Below are positions 52,517 through 60,689 of a DNA stretch of 64,000 nucleotides, piece by piece; position 1 is the stretch's first letter; each line of letters starts with the position of its first letter. A model generated the notes under the pieces. The model did no database searches, had not been told where the DNA came from, and saw only the letters and a list, made by a program, of their open reading frames with translations. A program made the position numbers and the translations under genes. Source of the DNA: Halogranum rubrum (GTDB taxonomy: Archaea > Halobacteriota > Halobacteria > Halobacteriales > Haloferacaceae); contig NZ_FOTC01000010.1 of NCBI RefSeq assembly GCF_900114455.1, positions 35,738 through 99,737 of the forward strand, read 5' to 3'.

Positions 52517-53338
52517 ATGGAAGCCCTCCCGAAGTCACGGTTGCTCCGGTTCGTTGAGCAGGCGTATCACTTGGCTCGACGAGCTGTTGCTCGCTACTCC
52601 TCAAAGTTCTCGAAACGACGGTACACACTTCATCAACACATCGTCCTCCTCTGTCTCAAGGTTCGGAAGAATACGACGTATCGAACGCTTCTTGACGAAC
52701 TTATCGAGATGCCCCGGATTCGGAGTGCCATTGATCTGACGGAACTCCCCTCACCTTCGACGTTGTGTAAGGCGTTCAAGCGACTCGACATGGCTGTTTG
52801 GCGGGTTCTTCTCAACCTCTCAGTCACGCTTCTCCCGACCAATGGTGTCGTTGGGATTGATGCCTCCGGTTTCGACCGGAGTCACGCCTCGAAACACTAT
52901 ACAAAGCGAACGGAGATGACGATTCAGCAGTTGAAAGTCACGCTCCTCGTAGACACAAGGTCGAACGCAATCATTGACTTACACGTGACGACGACACGAA
53001 AACACGACTCACAGATCGCACCGTCGCTCATCAAGCGGAACTACGGTGACGTAGAGATTCTCCTCGGTGACAAGGGATACGACGATCAGAAGATTCGTGT
53101 CTTAGCTCACGAGGAGGGTGTTCGCCCGCTCATCAAGCACCGCGAGTTTTCGTCGCTACACAAGGCGTGGAACGCTCGGTTGGACGCTAACCTCTATGGT
53201 CAACGGAGTCAGAACGAGACAGTAAACTCCCGCCTCAAGCGCAAATACGGTGCATTCGTCCGCTCACGCTACTGGTGGAAACAGTTCCGTGAACTCGCTA
53301 TTGGCTGTCTCACACATAACATCGACAAGACACTCTGA
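52517..53338 (+). CDS. IS5-family DDE transposase
   Basis: A 273-residue transposase. An N-terminal helical DNA-binding part (residues 1-100) is followed by the RNase H-like catalytic core: VVGIDASGFDRS (first Asp, about 115), ILLGDKGYDDQKI (second Asp, about 184), and SQNETVNSRLKRKYGAF (Glu, about 240, in the YREK-like region). The frame is complete, so the element may be active. The ATG is 36 bases inside the left inverted repeat. Confidence 0.92.
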   Translation: MEALPKSRLLRFVEQAYHLARRAVARYSSKFSKRRYTLHQHIVLLCLKVRKNTTYRTLLDELIEMPRIRSAIDLTELPSPSTLCKAFKRLDMAVWRVLLNLSVTLLPTNGVVGIDASGFDRSHASKHYTKRTEMTIQQLKVTLLVDTRSNAIIDLHVTTTRKHDSQIAPSLIKRNYGDVEILLGDKGYDDQKIRVLAHEEGVRPLIKHREFSSLHKAWNARLDANLYGQRSQNETVNSRLKRKYGAFVRSRYWWKQFRELAIGCLTHNIDKTL

Positions 53339-53413
53339 GCGTTAGATACCGGTAGTACACTTATCGCGCTGTACAAGCCAATTATATAATGGATGGGGAG
53401 CATAGTATTCGAC

Positions 53414-53665
53414 ATGGGCGACTCCGACAACCTCCCCGAAGCCGAAATTCGGCGCGCTGTGCGAGAAGAGATGTCAAGAGCGGGGCGGTCAGTTCTCTCA
53501 ACTGTCTTTTGGACGATACTAGCAGCATTCACGGTTCTCGTTGGCCTTCAAGCGGTTCAAATGGCATTCTACACAACTGGCTTGGCTGCTGTGGCCTTTA
53601 TTGCGGTTGGTATACTCGTTACGGGCGCTAGCATCTATCTCCTTTATCTCCTTCACTGGGCCTAG
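53414..53665 (+). CDS. Small two-helix membrane protein carried by the insertion sequence
   Basis: An 83-residue protein. The N-terminal 30 residues are charged (LPEAEIRRAVREEMSRAG), followed by two membrane segments: VFWTILAAFTVLVGLQAVQM and AAVAFIAVGILVTGASIYLL. A TATA-like TTATATA at about 53381-53387 is 27-33 bases upstream of this ATG, so it has its own leaderless promoter and the in-frame ATG at 53393 is rejected. It is not a transposase accessory by any motif I know and could be cargo. Confidence 0.75.
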   Translation: MGDSDNLPEAEIRRAVREEMSRAGRSVLSTVFWTILAAFTVLVGLQAVQMAFYTTGLAAVAFIAVGILVTGASIYLLYLLHWA

Positions 53666-54040
53666 CAACGTGATGATACGATTGTAGAATTGAATCGACC
53701 ATCCGCAGTCCTATCTAACGGCAGATTCATCCGGGGAGCTATCAAAACAATAGGGTTTCAACAGAGCCTTCTGAGTATACTATATCAAGGGTCTCGCCAT
53801 CCGGAGGTTGGGGTGTGGGTAGACCGCTTTCAGAGTCTGCTCCTTGAACCCCACCCGTCCCGAGGAGATATGTACCTCCGATGACTGCACCAGATTTAGT
53901 CAGAAACTGTCGACGAGACCTATCCATTCAAATCCCAATTTATAGCCCACTCAAAAATGTCTATCCCTGAGGTATCTACGAATCTGTATGATATTCACTG
54001 AGCCACATCTATTTTATTACATTCCGAACATACCGTCTCT

Positions 54041-55243
54041 ATGACTCTTAAAGAGGGCATCTGTGGTCACCAACCCGATCACACGATGGGGAACATGCTG
54101 CATAAGATGTTTCCGCGCCATCTGCTCCAGAGCGACGAGGACTATGTCTGTCAGCGTCCGGAATGGAACGACACTGGCCGCTGCATCCTTCATGCCGAGG
54201 TAGAGTCCAAACCAGCGGATGAAGTCCGCGAAGCGCTGAACCAAGATGGCCGCCTTGACGACCTCTATCTTCGAAACACTCGCGTCGACGACGTCACTAT
54301 CGCGGACCAGGCGATCGTCAATGCAGATTTCCGGCGTGCGATTCTAACTGATGTTTCTTTTTCCAACTGCTATCTCTGGGATGTCGACTTCTCAAACGCC
54401 GGCCTGAAACAGGTCAGGTTCTCCAACGCAAATATCTTCCAAACATATTTTCAGGGGGCAACATGTCGAGGAATCAGCTTTCGAGAAGCAAGACTACCTG
54501 ACACTCGGTTCGATGGCGCACATCTTCGAGGAGCGAACTTCGAACGGGCTAACGTTGAGGAGTGTACCTTCGATAACACGGATCTTCGAGATGCCGACTT
54601 CGTGGGCGCGGCACTTTACCACACCTCGTTTCAGAACGCCCGAATTGACAATGACACGGATTTCGGTCGCCAAACGTGGTACGAGGGCGGCGGCTTAGTC
54701 CAGTCCATGGTCGGTCAGCGTCCCGGGATCGACGACGGCGAGCTCATGATGCACGACCACCGGGACCCGAATGAGGATCCGTATGAACGGGCGGCGTGGC
54801 AGTACCGAATGTTGTCGCAATTGTATCGAGACAGCTCTGAGCCGGAGCAGGCCCGGGAGTACTACATCGATGAAAAGAATGCTCGCCGCGTGCTGTATCG
54901 CCGGAAGCGGAAGTTTCGGTCATATGTGAAGGCGGAGCTGTCGCGGTGGGTCACACGATATGGGGAGAGTCCATGGTTCGTAGTCGGGTGGTCGTTCGCG
55001 GTGATTGCGGCAGCTGCGGTGTTGTTCTCGCGTTTCGGTGGTATTCGGCAGGGTGGGGAGGTGGTAACCTCTGATCCGATGCAGCTGTTGTATTTCAGTG
55101 TGGTGACCTTCACTACGCTAGGATATGGTGATTATCAGCCAGCGACAGGCCTGACACAGCTTATTGCCAGTACAGAAGCCTTGCTTGGAGCTTTACTGAT
55201 GGCTCTATTGGTATTCGTATTGGGACGTCGAGTGACGTGGTAA
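54041..55243 (+). CDS. Pentapeptide-repeat protein fused to a two-helix potassium channel
   Basis: A 400-residue protein. The N-terminus has a CGHQ...CQRP...GRCILH Cys/His cluster (about 8-50). Pentapeptide repeats A(D/N)FxxA run from about 85 to 205 (ADFRRAILTDVSFSNCYLWD, GAHLRGANFERANVEECTFD). A helical linker follows, then two membrane segments (about 318-338 and 375-395) around the filter TFTTLGYGD, the K+ channel signature. The combination suggests a soluble sensor controlling an ion channel. TATA-like CTATTTTATTA at about 54006-54016 supports the start. Confidence 0.88.
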   Translation: MTLKEGICGHQPDHTMGNMLHKMFPRHLLQSDEDYVCQRPEWNDTGRCILHAEVESKPADEVREALNQDGRLDDLYLRNTRVDDVTIADQAIVNADFRRAILTDVSFSNCYLWDVDFSNAGLKQVRFSNANIFQTYFQGATCRGISFREARLPDTRFDGAHLRGANFERANVEECTFDNTDLRDADFVGAALYHTSFQNARIDNDTDFGRQTWYEGGGLVQSMVGQRPGIDDGELMMHDHRDPNEDPYERAAWQYRMLSQLYRDSSEPEQAREYYIDEKNARRVLYRRKRKFRSYVKAELSRWVTRYGESPWFVVGWSFAVIAAAAVLFSRFGGIRQGGEVVTSDPMQLLYFSVVTFTTLGYGDYQPATGLTQLIASTEALLGALLMALLVFVLGRRVTW

Positions 55244-55357
55244 TCGGTGAGCGAGGTTGTGGCTGCGCGCGCAGCGAAGCGAGCACGGAGCGGAGGGTGG
55301 GGCGGCGGGGTCTGGGTCGGTCCGGCACACAATAAAAAAGAACGGCTCTCATCCGGC

Positions 55358-56224
55358 CTATTCTTCCCACCACCGACCGCGCTCTGGGAACTCGATTCGC
55401 GACCAGCCCGTAATTGCGAGACTGCATCGGCCCTGGTACCAGTTCTTCTTGACCGCCCTGAACCTGACTGTCTGCCCCTCTCGAACCACCGTTTTTCCAC
55501 TCTTCTCCCAGACCGTGAACTTCGTTCGCCCGCTTTCGTCTTCGATCAGTCCGACTTGTTGGATGTTCGACGACGAGGGAGTCCAGAGCTGCGTGATTTC
55601 GCCTTCGACCGTCACCTCCCCGACCGGGACGTCCGGCACATCCGCGATGGGCACGATTGCTCCGGGGACCGCCTTCTGCTCCTTCAATGTCTCCAACACC
55701 GCCTTCGTCACGTCCTGCCCGCGCTGCACCTTCTCGGCCAGCTGCTCCGCGACGACCGCTCTCGACCAGCCACCATCGATACGCTCACTGATCCGCATCG
55801 CCTGTTTGTTGACTTCCGCGAGCTCGCTCTGTGCGAGATTCTCTCGGGGATCCGTTCGGGCTTCGGCTTCCGGCTCGTCACGACCACACTGCTCGCTGAC
55901 GACCTCTCGCGTGCGCTCCTCACGTCCGTCCTGCGTCCCCAATTCGGCCTGAGCACTGATGCGCTCCAGTTCGGCTTCCCGCGCCTGAATGCGCTCTTCC
56001 TGCTCGAGGGTGGCACCGTGAATCCGGTCCTCGCTCGTATCCGCGATCCCGTCCGGGTGGTTCGCATCCACCTTTGCCTGCGTCTCCTGCTCGACCGTCG
56101 CCTCGAACTCCGGCGTCTCGTCGACGACCTCAAAGCCGTCTTCATCGACCGTCTGCTTATCCGCCTGTTCGAACGCCTGTTCATCGACCGAAACTACATC
56201 CGTGGTGACGTTGTTACTTGACAT
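55358..56224 (-). CDS. RPA-like OB-fold ssDNA-binding protein
   Basis: A 288-residue protein. The N-terminal 110 residues are acidic and Gln/Glu-rich, probably disordered. The C-terminal 95 residues form an OB fold: VPVGEVTVEGEITQLWTPSS, VGLIEDESGRTKFTVWEKSG, GQTVRFRAVKKNWYQGRCSL, AITGWSRIEF. This is typical of haloarchaeal plasmid ssDNA-binding proteins related to RPA. The ATG at 56224 is used. A GC-rich region with strong hairpins lies upstream. Confidence 0.82.
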   Translation of the reverse strand: MSSNNVTTDVVSVDEQAFEQADKQTVDEDGFEVVDETPEFEATVEQETQAKVDANHPDGIADTSEDRIHGATLEQEERIQAREAELERISAQAELGTQDGREERTREVVSEQCGRDEPEAEARTDPRENLAQSELAEVNKQAMRISERIDGGWSRAVVAEQLAEKVQRGQDVTKAVLETLKEQKAVPGAIVPIADVPDVPVGEVTVEGEITQLWTPSSSNIQQVGLIEDESGRTKFTVWEKSGKTVVREGQTVRFRAVKKNWYQGRCSLAITGWSRIEFPERGRWWEE

Positions 56225-56983
56225 TGGAATCACTTACAGGGTGATTTCCGACGAAGGCGCTCACGCGCCGACACCGCGATGCTATGACATCGCGGTTTTC
56301 CGACGACACCGACCGACAGAACCATCTGCGCGCTCTCGCTCGCGCCTTCGCGAGCGCCCTATGGGCGCGAGCGAGAGCGCGCCCTAGTGAGGCGAATCAT
56401 CCAGCACCGCGCGCCGACCCGCCCGGAGCGAGCGGCCAGCGGGATATGCCCGCTCGTGTCCGGCCCGGACTGCGGGTCCGTGTCCAGGGCGACTGTCGCC
56501 GAGAACGCGCGCCGCGGTGTGGCGCGCGCCAGCGCAGGCGGCACCAAGCCCTGGAACGCGAAAGCCCGCGAGGGGCGCAACCGACGGGGATACCCGCTGG
56601 CGTCGAGGGCACATGCATTTTAGCCCGGAACGGGCGCGGGCGGTGCGGAGAGCGCCCGCATGCCCGGAATGGTCGGTCGCGAGCGACGCGGAGGGCGGCA
56701 GCGGCGAGCGGGGCGGGCCGTAGAGAAACACGGTTCAACCGGGCCTGGCGCTCAGTGACACAGCTGATATCCTGGTGGACTCAGAAAGGGCGAGGCCGTC
56801 TCGGTCGTCCCCCGACCCCGCAAGCACCACAGGCACGAGGAGCGCAGCGTGGGTCGCGGGATGCCGAGCGGTCGAGGGCTTTCGTTGCGCTTGAAACGAC
56901 GGATTCGGGTCAGAAGCCAACCATTGCTCGTTCCTCTAGCTCCTGGTATTCGTCGTACTCGAAGGAGATTCTAGTTCCTCGAT
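56225..56983. other. GC-rich region without a convincing gene, with strong hairpins
   Basis: No frame in this 759-base stretch looks like a haloarchaeal protein: all give low-acid, Arg-rich translations. It holds a perfect 19-bp inverted repeat, GCGCGCTCTCGCTCGCGCC at 56328-56346 with its complement at 56364-56382 (17-base loop), and a shorter one at about 56273-56295 (CCGCGATG / CATCGCGG). These are upstream of the ssDNA-binding protein gene. It could be a structured leader RNA, an sRNA gene, or a second origin-like or transfer-related site. Confidence 0.55.
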
Positions 56984-58438
56984 TCAGATTAGCGGCATAT
57001 CCGCGAAATATCGCTCGAAAATCGGCTCAATTTCTTTCTCGGATGCCAAACAGCGTTGTAGCTGTTTCTCAACTACACGACGGTGGACAATCAACAGCCT
57101 TGGACGCTGGAGGTACCTGTCTCGGTAATCCTCTTGCAACTGGCCGACTTCCCGCTCAACACGAGCAAGACCAGCGTCTCTGAACGCTGTTGGCTCGAAC
57201 AGCGGGTAAATTGCTGAACGAAAGTCACCTCGAATGAGCTCGAGTTCGTTCGCGACAGTCGCTGCCAGATATGCTGCCATGAGCATTGCCAGCGCATCGG
57301 CAGTAAAGATCACGAGATGAGTCTCTTCATCGTAGAACTCGTCCATCTTATCGAAAAACTCGATTTCCTGTTGACCCTTGAATTCCAATATGACGAACGC
57401 ATGTGCGACCTGGTCGGTGTTGATTGATTCTCGCTCCGCCCGTTCGAGATACTCGTCGTGTTTCCCACGAGCTTCCTCCCGACCGAATTTCGCACGATCT
57501 GCGGACTTGGCGTCGACGACGCCAAGAATCGATTCTGAATACTTGCTCGAATCGAGGGCTGGAATATGAAATAGGTTATCGGGGACGCTCTGACCACTGT
57601 CGTCTTCCCCGCCTTCTCCTGGATAGGTCGAGAACAAGTGTGAGAAGACGAGTTCGGTGACCGTCTCTAAGCGATCACCGCCAGAAAGATGTCCTGTCTT
57701 CCGGAGCAATCGCATATGATTGAGTTCCGTGAGAATGTATCGCGGGTTCATATTCACCCGGTGAACGAGATCGCCAGCCTCCTCGTATCGCTCGTCGACG
57801 AACTTCTGTTCCATTGCCTGAATCGCTTGGGCGGTCTCGGTCATCGTCGAAAGATGCCCGGATGTCTCTGCTAAGGCCGAGAGTGGTGTTGCGTAGACGA
57901 GACTCCCAGTCGAAAACAGTGAAGCGAGTTCAAGGAGGTCCTCTAGCTTCCCTTCTGTTGTAAGCAACAGTGTTGGTTGGTCGTCTCGGAGCGCCTCCGC
58001 GTATATCTCCATTACCTCCCGCTCAAAGCGAGCCGGAGCGACTGGCATCGTGAGGCGCAATCCAGAATCGGTTATTGCGGTGACTCGGCGTGGCAGATCA
58101 AACGCTACTGAGCTGATATCCTCTCCGATGTGGTCGGCGACAGTCCGGAGGAGAGATTCGAATTCGATATCATAGAAGGTGTACTCAGCGCTATTGATGG
58201 TGAATGTGTGTGGATATTCTTCTCGCCGACATTCCAACTGTACGTCTCCGCCATTCCGTTCGACTACTTGGCAGCTTATCCGACACCCGTCGTGCTGGCA
58301 CCTGTTCGGGAGTTCTTCGCTCGCAGTGACGAATTCCGTTCCTGCGAGGGGTTCTGGGAGGTTTTCATCTGTGTACCGACCGTCGCTCCCTCGTCTATCG
58401 ATGACTGACTCAAGTGCTTCGACTGTGTTTTCGTTCAC
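56984..58438 (-). CDS. Nuclease-like second protein of an uncharacterised two-gene operon
   Basis: A 484-residue protein. Residues about 45-70 have CQHDGCRISCQVV...LECRREE, a possible zinc site. Around 300-350, LFHIPALDSSKYSESILGVVDAKSADRAKF has Asp followed by D-A-K, and AFVILEFKGQQEIEFF follows, compatible with a PD-(D/E)XK core. The remainder is helical. It starts with GTG, overlapping the stop of the upstream gene (GTGA). I do not recognise the family. A tightly coupled pair with a nuclease-like subunit in a plasmid rich in defence genes is a candidate defence system. Confidence 0.6.
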   Translation of the reverse strand: MNENTVEALESVIDRRGSDGRYTDENLPEPLAGTEFVTASEELPNRCQHDGCRISCQVVERNGGDVQLECRREEYPHTFTINSAEYTFYDIEFESLLRTVADHIGEDISSVAFDLPRRVTAITDSGLRLTMPVAPARFEREVMEIYAEALRDDQPTLLLTTEGKLEDLLELASLFSTGSLVYATPLSALAETSGHLSTMTETAQAIQAMEQKFVDERYEEAGDLVHRVNMNPRYILTELNHMRLLRKTGHLSGGDRLETVTELVFSHLFSTYPGEGGEDDSGQSVPDNLFHIPALDSSKYSESILGVVDAKSADRAKFGREEARGKHDEYLERAERESINTDQVAHAFVILEFKGQQEIEFFDKMDEFYDEETHLVIFTADALAMLMAAYLAATVANELELIRGDFRSAIYPLFEPTAFRDAGLARVEREVGQLQEDYRDRYLQRPRLLIVHRRVVEKQLQRCLASEKEIEPIFERYFADMPLI

Positions 58439-59736
58439 AATACCCCCTCTTGATCGAAGAAATACGAAAGCGCGAGTTGTGTCTCCGAGCCGAGCCGAGA
58501 TCCATCGACCGACTGTGGTCCTGTTTTACGGGCAGCAACGTGTCGCCCGTCGACGTTGAGGACGAGGGCTAGACTTTCGTTGCTTGCTCGCTCGAGAAAC
58601 TGAAGAAAGCCGTCTTCGATGTCTACCTGCTTGAACACTTCATCGAGATTTGTTCTGCCGATTAGTCGGAACTCCTCGGTGCCGAGATTGGGGTCGTCCT
58701 CGATCTCTGAGCCGGATAGTTCGATATTTTGAATCTTAGATTTGAGTCGCTGTTTCCGTTCGGCCCCGTGTGGTGACGCGTCGACTGCATCGAGAGCAGC
58801 TTCCGAACGGTCGTCGATCAACCCTGTCATGTGTTCAATTGGGTTGTCGCTGATATCGACCGATTCATGCGCCTCTTCACGGAGTTCGGCTGCCTCAGTA
58901 ACGGTCTGCTTTTCTATCGTGCTCGTGACCGACTCGATATCGAAGGCGTGCTCGAAAAATCCATTGAGGACGCCAGTCCACCCGCGCCTATGCTCGTCCG
59001 TGAAAACAATGAGTGTCTTGTCCGACTCGACTTTTAAGAGCACCCGCATCTGTTTGAGCTCTCGATAACGGACCGTCGACAGTTCCGGACGCTCTGGAAT
59101 CTCGGTGTCACCGTTATTCTCTCCCTCTCGGAACTTAAACGTCAGTTCTTCAGTTACACCGGCTCCTTTCTCTGCGAAGATCTGGAGGGACGCTACAGAC
59201 TCGTCGGTGAGTTCCTGCTGTACGAGCACTGCCTTCGCTCGATTCTCCCGCTGGTTCCACGACTTATGAAAAGAACTGATCCGATTGGTTAGGTTCGATA
59301 GCGAGATCTTTTCGTCGAGGACCCACGTTCGCTTCATCTCGTTCTGTTTGATCCGTGCGGAGACGATGAGCTGCGCTAGCTGCTCCTCCAGTTCGAGTTC
59401 ATGGATCAAAATCGCCAGTTCATACAACGTGTCCGGATCTCGTTTCTCCTCAGGGACGTTGTACGCCTCGTTGAGATATGCGACAGCATGGACACGATCT
59501 ACGTTCTCGTCTGCGACCTGGGCGTGAGTCTGGATCCAACTTCGCGTCTCCTCGGGCAGTGCACCTGCCAGAAGACGTCGCCAGCCTTTCGGGTCGTATT
59601 CGTCTGGATCGCAGTACTCCTCGACACTCTCAAAGTAGAAGTGGTTGAACACCCGGCAGAGCACATCAGATGACCGATGCTCAAGTCGGTCGTAGAGTTC
59701 GACGTCTTCTACATCTGAAACGGTCGGTACGCCCAT
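58435..59736 (-). CDS. First protein of an uncharacterised two-gene operon
   Basis: A 433-residue protein with no membrane segment or Cys pair. The first 150 residues are helical (LYELAILIHELELEEQLAQL). Around 235-300 there is LKQMRVLLKVESDKTLIVFTDEHRRGWTGVLNGFFEHAFDIESV, a strand-strand-helix unit, and the end has SLALVLNVDGRHVAARK. No family is recognised; a sensor or adaptor role is possible. TATA-like CTTATATG on this strand (about 59762-59769) is 26-33 bases upstream of the ATG, giving a leaderless operon. Its stop overlaps the next start. Confidence 0.65.
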   Translation of the reverse strand: MGVPTVSDVEDVELYDRLEHRSSDVLCRVFNHFYFESVEEYCDPDEYDPKGWRRLLAGALPEETRSWIQTHAQVADENVDRVHAVAYLNEAYNVPEEKRDPDTLYELAILIHELELEEQLAQLIVSARIKQNEMKRTWVLDEKISLSNLTNRISSFHKSWNQRENRAKAVLVQQELTDESVASLQIFAEKGAGVTEELTFKFREGENNGDTEIPERPELSTVRYRELKQMRVLLKVESDKTLIVFTDEHRRGWTGVLNGFFEHAFDIESVTSTIEKQTVTEAAELREEAHESVDISDNPIEHMTGLIDDRSEAALDAVDASPHGAERKQRLKSKIQNIELSGSEIEDDPNLGTEEFRLIGRTNLDEVFKQVDIEDGFLQFLERASNESLALVLNVDGRHVAARKTGPQSVDGSRLGSETQLALSYFFDQEGVL

Positions 59737-59820
59737 ACAATCAGTTTCATTTTAACAATCAACATATAAGCATATCGGCGTCGGTTTATTGATCTGTTCT
59801 AACAGGGGCGTGACCGGCGT

Positions 59821-60144
59821 CTATTCTACGAAATGCTCGTCGAGGTCGTGGGTCCAGTACGTTGCAGGCCCACCGGGACTACAGCGAGCACAGAGCTGTA
59901 ACGGTCCTTCGAGATGCCCGAGTTCAACACGGAATCGCGTGAGTGCAGTGAGCGCGTCGACGACGAGTCCACAGCTATCACAGGCGTGGTGATCCCGATC
60001 GTCGGGATCGGGATGCTCTTGGACGGCACAGTCGACGCAGATCTGGTGGGTGACTCGCTCGTCTTTCCCCCATGTATGCGCCGTGCCTGCCGCGGATCCG
60101 GGTACTGCCTCGCAGAAGGCACACCCGGAGAGCGTCTGCTGCAT
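59821..60144 (-). CDS. DUF7558-like zinc protein
   Basis: A 107-residue protein with three Cys-x2-Cys pairs: GCAFCEAVP, ICVDCAVQ, HACDSCGLVVD and LCARCSPGG, plus several His, implying two zinc sites. I recall this family as DUF7558, haloarchaeal only. The ATG overlaps the upstream stop by one base (TGATG), so it is coupled to the small gene at 60144-60434. Confidence 0.72.
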   Translation of the reverse strand: MQQTLSGCAFCEAVPGSAAGTAHTWGKDERVTHQICVDCAVQEHPDPDDRDHHACDSCGLVVDALTALTRFRVELGHLEGPLQLCARCSPGGPATYWTHDLDEHFVE

Positions 60145-60434
60145 CACTCGTCCGCCTCGCCGGTGTCGCGGGCAGCCGACCAGCCGCGATGGAAGACAGC
60201 GAGCTGTAGAATCGAGTCAAAGGCTTCGCCACTTGGTTCGTGAACCAGCACTCGCTGCTCGATGACCGCCGTCACGACACCGTCGTCGACGAGGTCACTG
60301 ACGACCTGTCGCGCCGTCGTCTCGTCGACGTCTGCCGTCGACACTCGGGCCGCATCTCGGTCCTGTGCGAGGAGTTCGGTTTCGAGCCGTTCGTAATCGG
60401 CTGCCGTATCATCGAATGCGTCTGAACCAGTCAT
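60144..60434 (-). CDS. Small winged-helix-like protein
   Basis: A 96-residue protein. DRDAARVSTADVDETTARQV then DDGVVTAVIEQRVLVHEP has the helix-turn-helix and beta-wing order of a small winged helix. It is the first gene of a coupled pair with the DUF7558-like gene. The ATG at 60434 is chosen; the upstream extension falls in a hairpin region at 60471-60494. Confidence 0.62.
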   Translation of the reverse strand: MTGSDAFDDTAADYERLETELLAQDRDAARVSTADVDETTARQVVSDLVDDGVVTAVIEQRVLVHEPSGEAFDSILQLAVFHRGWSAARDTGEADE

Positions 60435-60470
60435 GTGAATGCACGCTCCGGCACGCTCGTAGGCGCGCCT

Positions 60471-60494
60471 CACGCCTTTCGGCGTCGACAGACC
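60471..60494 (-). repeat. Hairpin leader-like element before the small winged-helix gene
   Basis: Minus strand: GGGTCTGTCGACGCC then GAAAGGCGTGAGG; stem ACGCC / GGCGT. Resembles the leaders of the 41-50 kb block. Confidence 0.45.
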
Positions 60495-60689
60495 CTGTTC
60501 CTTGACTGGGGGAGTACTGGGAGACTCACCGCTTCGGAGAAGGGATAATGCACAACTTTCTTTCACCGTAGTTGGCGGCGAGTCGTCTCCTAGAGACAGA
60601 GCGTGAGTTGAGCAGATACTCGCCGAGAGCGATCTGCTCCGAACAAAATCGTGGGTGTCTCACTGGGTTGAGGCACTTGATAAACGCCA

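Larger units (their letters stand above)
52465..53768 (+). mobile_element. IS5-like insertion sequence, 1304 bp, with a passenger gene
   Basis: Terminal inverted repeats are GGCTCTGTTGAAACCCT (52465-52481) and its exact complement (53752-53768). Both ends are flanked by the 8-bp direct repeat TTCTGAGT (52457-52464 and 53769-53776), proving the boundaries. Inside are a DDE transposase (52517-53338) and, before the right end, a small membrane protein gene with its own promoter (53414-53665). No second inverted repeat is visible between the two genes, so both belong to one element. Confidence 0.93.
51191..53927 (-). pseudogene. Tat-exported protein gene interrupted by an insertion sequence
   Basis: The N-terminal 53 codons are at 53927-53769: MDRSRRQFLTKSGAVIGGTY is a twin-arginine signal. 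The remaining 421 codons are at 52456-51191. Removing the insertion and one target copy joins IVYSE to AYGELVLSPE in frame, giving a protein of about 474 residues. Its C-terminal half has hydrophobic helices (LLSLGILIADLLATAFG, ARTLGLKAYVVLL) and an acidic end. No family is recognised. The intact frames on each side show that insertion was recent. The downstream part could only be made from an internal start. Confidence 0.85.

Noticed and set aside
55247..56221. 324-codon plus-strand open frame
   Set aside because: Arg/Leu-rich shadow of the OB-fold ssDNA-binding protein gene on the other strand.
56284..57183. Long Arg/Gly-rich open frame in the GC-rich region
   Set aside because: Its composition is strongly basic, unlike haloarchaeal proteins, and it runs into the 3' part of the opposite gene.
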